Source: Streptomyces cucumeris (GTDB lineage: Bacteria; Actinomycetota; Actinomycetes; Streptomycetales; Streptomycetaceae). Taken from it: DNA of 64,000 nucleotides. Below are positions 61,615-64,000 of the stretch, piece by piece (position 1 is the stretch's first letter; each line of letters starts with the position of its first letter). Location: assembly GCF_024295805.1 (NCBI RefSeq), contig NZ_JANCLX010000022.1:62001-126000 (forward strand), given 5' to 3'. The translations under genes were made by a program, and so were the position numbers. Below the pieces are notes generated by a model. The model was not told the DNA's origin and made no database searches. It saw only the letters and a list, made by a program, of their open reading frames with translations.

Positions 61615-62102
61615 CAGAAGACACAACCGTCCCAGAGCGGCAGGGCGTTCAGCACCCGGTGCCGCACACAGCAGGCCACGGCCGCCTCCCGTGCGGCGGG
61701 GAAACCGCCGTCGGCGGCGGGCGGACCGCCGGCCGACGGGGCGTACGAGGCCACCATGGCCCGGAACCGGCGCAGGGACGCCTCGGCGGACACCGGTTCG
61801 TACCCCAGCTCCTCCCAGCGGTGCCGGGTCAGGGCGAGATCGACCGTGCGCAGGACGAACTCCCGGGCGCGCGCCCGCTGCTGGGGCGTGGCGCCCCAGT
61901 CCACATCGGCCAGGTCGAAGCCGACGGCGCCCCGGCCCATCACGTTCTGGTCCTGGAGCGTCAGCAGCGCGGCGAAGCGGAAGTGCCACGGCCGTTCGGC
62001 CAGGGCGCTCACCGCCAGCGTCAGCACCTCGACGAACACCTCCGTACCGCCGTTGGACAGATCCAGCGCCCGGCCGTCGGAGCCCCCGAAGACATTGCCC
62101 AT
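61599..62102 (-). CDS. conserved hypothetical protein with C-terminal cysteine cluster
   Basis: 167 residues from ATG 62102. A helical body (EVFVEVLTLAVSALAERPWHFRFAALL) leads to a C-terminus with ACCVRHRVLNALPLWDGCVFC, four cysteines in a short span that could bind a metal. No signal peptide or membrane segment. I recognise no family. Its stop codon lies within a 20-nt direct repeat (61569-61588 and 61589-61608) shared with the end of the gap after the propeptide-like gene. Confidence 0.6.
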   Translation of the reverse strand: MGNVFGGSDGRALDLSNGGTEVFVEVLTLAVSALAERPWHFRFAALLTLQDQNVMGRGAVGFDLADVDWGATPQQRARAREFVLRTVDLALTRHRWEELGYEPVSAEASLRRFRAMVASYAPSAGGPPAADGGFPAAREAAVACCVRHRVLNALPLWDGCVFCNRPG

Positions 62103-62148
62103 CGGGCCAACCTACGCCGGGCGGTGGCGGTGGGGCATCATGGGCACC

Positions 62149-62487
62149 ATGGACGTCGCGTATGCCGACCGGATCACCGTGGCGGAGTACCGGAACCTCC
62201 CGGGCCGCCCCACCCCGATGGCGGCCGTCCGCGGTTGACTGCGGGAGCGCGGTATCGACTGGATGCCGTTGGCGGCCGAGGAGATCTGCTGGGACCACGC
62301 CTGCGGTATCGGCCCCGACGGCCACTGGTTCGGCTGGTTCCGGGTCCGGGTCGAGGCCGCCGCCCTGTGGCGGCTCGGCCTCCACCCCGATCAGCCCGCC
62401 GCCCGGGTCACCGGGCCCTCCCCGCCTGCCTGGTGGCACGCCGAGGCCGAACGCCGGGCCCGCCACCGGCCCGGCCGGACACTCTGA
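62149..62487 (+). pseudogene. small gene split by an in-frame TGA, probable pseudogene
   Basis: ATG 62149 opens a frame (MDVAYADRITVAEYRNLPGR, then PTPMAAVRG) that meets TGA at 62236-62238 and then continues in the same frame as LRERGIDWMPLAAEEICWDH and WFGWFRVRVEAAALWRLGL to a stop at 62485-62487. A Trp at the TGA (VRGWLRERGIDW) would make one 112-residue protein, so this looks like a TGG-to-TGA nonsense mutation. Both halves are coding-like, the second more than the first. No family recognised. Confidence 0.6.
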
Positions 62488-62580
62488 GCGCCGCCCGGCC
62501 ACCCCGGCGCCCGCCTTGCCGTGGGGCGCCGCGTCACCAGGTCGCCTACGGTGGAATCCCGAGGGGCACAGGAGGTGCCC

Positions 62581-63342
62581 GTGACGAACGAGCACATCGT
62601 CTTCATCCCGGGAGTCGGTGGCCGGGAGTGGCTGTGGCGCCACCAGCAGGACGCCCTCGCCGACATCGCGACCAGCGAGGTCATGGTCCTGGACCGGCAG
62701 GCCACCCGGGCCGAGATGGCCGAGCACGTCCTCGCGCACGCCCCCGAGGTGTTCTCCGTCGCCGGTCATTCGCTGGGCGGCTGGGTCGCCCAGGAGATCG
62801 CCGCGCGGGCGCCGGACCGGATCTCCCGGCTCTTCCTGTGCGGCACCTGGACGCGGATGGCCCCCGGCACCATCGCCTACCTCGACCACTACGCGGCCCA
62901 TCTCGTCCGTGACGCCGACGGGGCGCTGGACGCCCACTTCGACCAGCTGCTGCACCACGCCCGCTACGCGGACAAGGGGTTCTGCACCCGGCTCAGGGCG
63001 TGGCAGCGCGAGACGGCGCCCGACATCTACGTCCGCCAGCTACGGGCGCTGGCCCATGACTACGCGACCGAGCGGCTGCTGCCGAGGATCACCGCGGACA
63101 CCCTGGTGATCCACGGCCGCCAGGACCGTGTCGTCACCGAGGAGGAGGCGCGCTTCCTCACCGGGGGCATCGCGGGCGCCTCACTGGCCCTGATCGAGGA
63201 GTCCGGTCACTGCACCCCCGTCGAGCAGCCCCAGGCGTTCTCCGCGGTGATGCGGCTGTGGCTGTCCAGGGCCGGGGAGCCGGCACCGGCGGAGCGGGTG
63301 GCGGAGTCCCTGGCACTGGGTACCCGGCGACGAGCCGGCTGA
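62581..63342 (+). CDS. alpha/beta-hydrolase
   Basis: 253 residues from GTG 62581, with AGGAGGTGCCC just upstream. Alpha/beta-hydrolase fold: FIPGVGGREWLWRHQQ (oxyanion region), nucleophile Ser64 in VAGHSLGGWVAQE, Asp in IHGRQDRVV and His in EESGHCTPVEQP, a complete triad. A typical small esterase/lactonase-like enzyme without a signal peptide; the substrate is not evident. The next gene (MBL fold) follows by 44 bp on the same strand, so the two may be co-transcribed. Confidence 0.92.
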   Translation: MTNEHIVFIPGVGGREWLWRHQQDALADIATSEVMVLDRQATRAEMAEHVLAHAPEVFSVAGHSLGGWVAQEIAARAPDRISRLFLCGTWTRMAPGTIAYLDHYAAHLVRDADGALDAHFDQLLHHARYADKGFCTRLRAWQRETAPDIYVRQLRALAHDYATERLLPRITADTLVIHGRQDRVVTEEEARFLTGGIAGASLALIEESGHCTPVEQPQAFSAVMRLWLSRAGEPAPAERVAESLALGTRRRAG

Positions 63343-63386
63343 GGGCCGGGCGCCCACCGGGCCCGGCCGGGAAAGGAGCCGCCGTC

Positions 63387-64000
63387 GTGTTCGCCGTGGA
63401 CACCCTGGCCATCGAGGGCCTGGGCAACCGCAGTTATCTGGCGGGCGGGAAGCACCAGGCGGTGGTGGTGGACCCACCGCGGGACATCGACCGGGTGATC
63501 GCCGCCGCGGCCCGGCGCGGGGTGCGGATCGCCTACGTGGCCGAGACCCATGTGCACAACGACTGGGTCAGCGGTGGTCTCGAACTGGCCCGGGTCACCG
63601 GCGCCGGATATCTGGTGCCCGCCCGCGCCTCGGTCGCCTTCGACCGCACCCCGGTCGCCGACGGCGACACCCTCGCCCTCGACGACGGGCTGGTGCTGCG
63701 GGCGCTGGCCACCCCCGGCCACACCCCGCACCACACCTCGTACGTGGTCGAGGACGACGGCCGTCCCGCCGCCGCGTTCACCGGCGGATCGCTGCTGATC
63801 GGTACCGTCGGACGGCCGGACCTCGTCGAGCCCCGGCTCACCGAGCCGCTGGCCCGCGCCCAGTACGCCTCGGCCCACCGGCTGGCGGACGAACTCGACG
63901 ACGCGGTGCCGGTGCTGCCCACCCACGGCTTCGGCAGTTTCTGCTCCTCCTCCCAGGCCGGTGGCGAGTCCACCACCATCGGCCGGGAACGGGTGCGCAA
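63387..64000 (+). CDS. MBL-fold metallohydrolase, probable MBL-rhodanese type (partial)
   Basis: Starts at GTG 63387 with AAAGGAG about eight bases upstream and runs off the window after 204 codons. The MBL domain reads GLGNRSYLAGGKHQAVVVDPP, ETHVHNDWVSGGLELAR, ATPGHTPHHTSYVV and PTHGFGSFCSS. The metal motif is His-x-His-x-Asp with Trp instead of the second His of the standard HxHxDH; THVHNDW/Y-type motifs occur in the MBL-rhodanese fusion proteins of sulphur metabolism. The start of a rhodanese domain would lie beyond 64000, so the fusion is a guess. Confidence 0.85.
   Translation, partial: MFAVDTLAIEGLGNRSYLAGGKHQAVVVDPPRDIDRVIAAAARRGVRIAYVAETHVHNDWVSGGLELARVTGAGYLVPARASVAFDRTPVADGDTLALDDGLVLRALATPGHTPHHTSYVVEDDGRPAAAFTGGSLLIGTVGRPDLVEPRLTEPLARAQYASAHRLADELDDAVPVLPTHGFGSFCSSSQAGGESTTIGRERVR

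Noticed and set aside
62236..62238. In-frame TGA as a selenocysteine codon
   Set aside because: No selenocysteine-insertion-like hairpin or selenoprotein family; a Trp-to-stop change fits better.

Overview
The window is high-GC actinobacterial DNA that looks like a Streptomyces or close-relative chromosome. Supporting signs are third-position G/C almost everywhere, frequent GTG and TTG starts, near-absence of TTA codons, and families typical of that group: two DUF574-type methyltransferases, PAS/GAF/PP2C phosphatases, MmyB-type regulators, mycosin-like subtilases and many two-component systems. I see no rRNA or tRNA genes, insertion sequences, CRISPR array or phage genes. The window opens inside an ABC transporter gene and closes inside a metallo-beta-lactamase-fold gene.

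Layout. 0-6 kb: the end of an NHLP/NHLM-type peptide-export ABC pair, an MmyB-like protein without its DNA-binding domain, a Tat-exported agmatine-deiminase-type lipoprotein divergent from a TetR gene across a perfect 24-bp palindrome, and a small anchored protein. 6-9.5 kb: a DUF574 methyltransferase and a PAS-PAS-GAF-PP2C-ATPase signalling protein. 9.5-26 kb: a carbohydrate-active region with a PL8 lyase, a GT39-like membrane transferase, a GH129-like glycosidase, a histidine kinase/response regulator pair, a thioesterase, a crotonase, a GH101 endo-alpha-N-acetylgalactosaminidase, a GH35 beta-galactosidase and an AraC regulator. 26-35 kb: a proline-rich membrane protein coupled to a mycosin-like protease, a HelR/HelD-type RNA polymerase motor, a double-DUF427 protein, a GNAT acetyltransferase, a cupin and a secreted CAP protein. 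35-47 kb: a 2Fe-2S ferredoxin-like protein, an M20 peptidase, an SDR/MmyB divergent pair, alanine racemase, a PucR regulator, a TPM-like membrane protein, a GH3 beta-glucosidase and a methyltransferase. 47-58 kb: a NarL-type two-component system, a P450 with the one TTA codon I found, a second DUF574 methyltransferase, a four-gene MacB-like ABC operon, and a divergent OmpR-type RR-HK-lipoprotein operon. 58-64 kb: NADP-glutamate dehydrogenase, an intracellular subtilase coupled to a propeptide-like small protein, a broken gene, an alpha/beta hydrolase and an MBL-fold protein.

How the genes may work together. The clearest candidate system is 9.5-26 kb. GH101 removes Gal-GalNAc from O-glycoproteins, GH35 removes beta-galactose, GH129 relatives remove alpha-GalNAc, and PL8 lyases cut acidic polysaccharides. 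The response-regulator gene and the GH129 gene share a TAAGA direct-repeat motif, suggesting that this two-component system controls the glycosidase. The GH101 gene is split by a poly-C tract with a 57-nt pure C run, and the crotonase next to it has no in-frame stop for about 1 kb. Both could be real lesions or assembly errors.

A second compact unit is the subtilase at 59965-61302, with a translationally coupled 82-residue protein resembling a free-standing subtilisin propeptide or inhibitor. Most start codons are my choices from ribosome-binding sites or -10-like elements, and are noted per gene.
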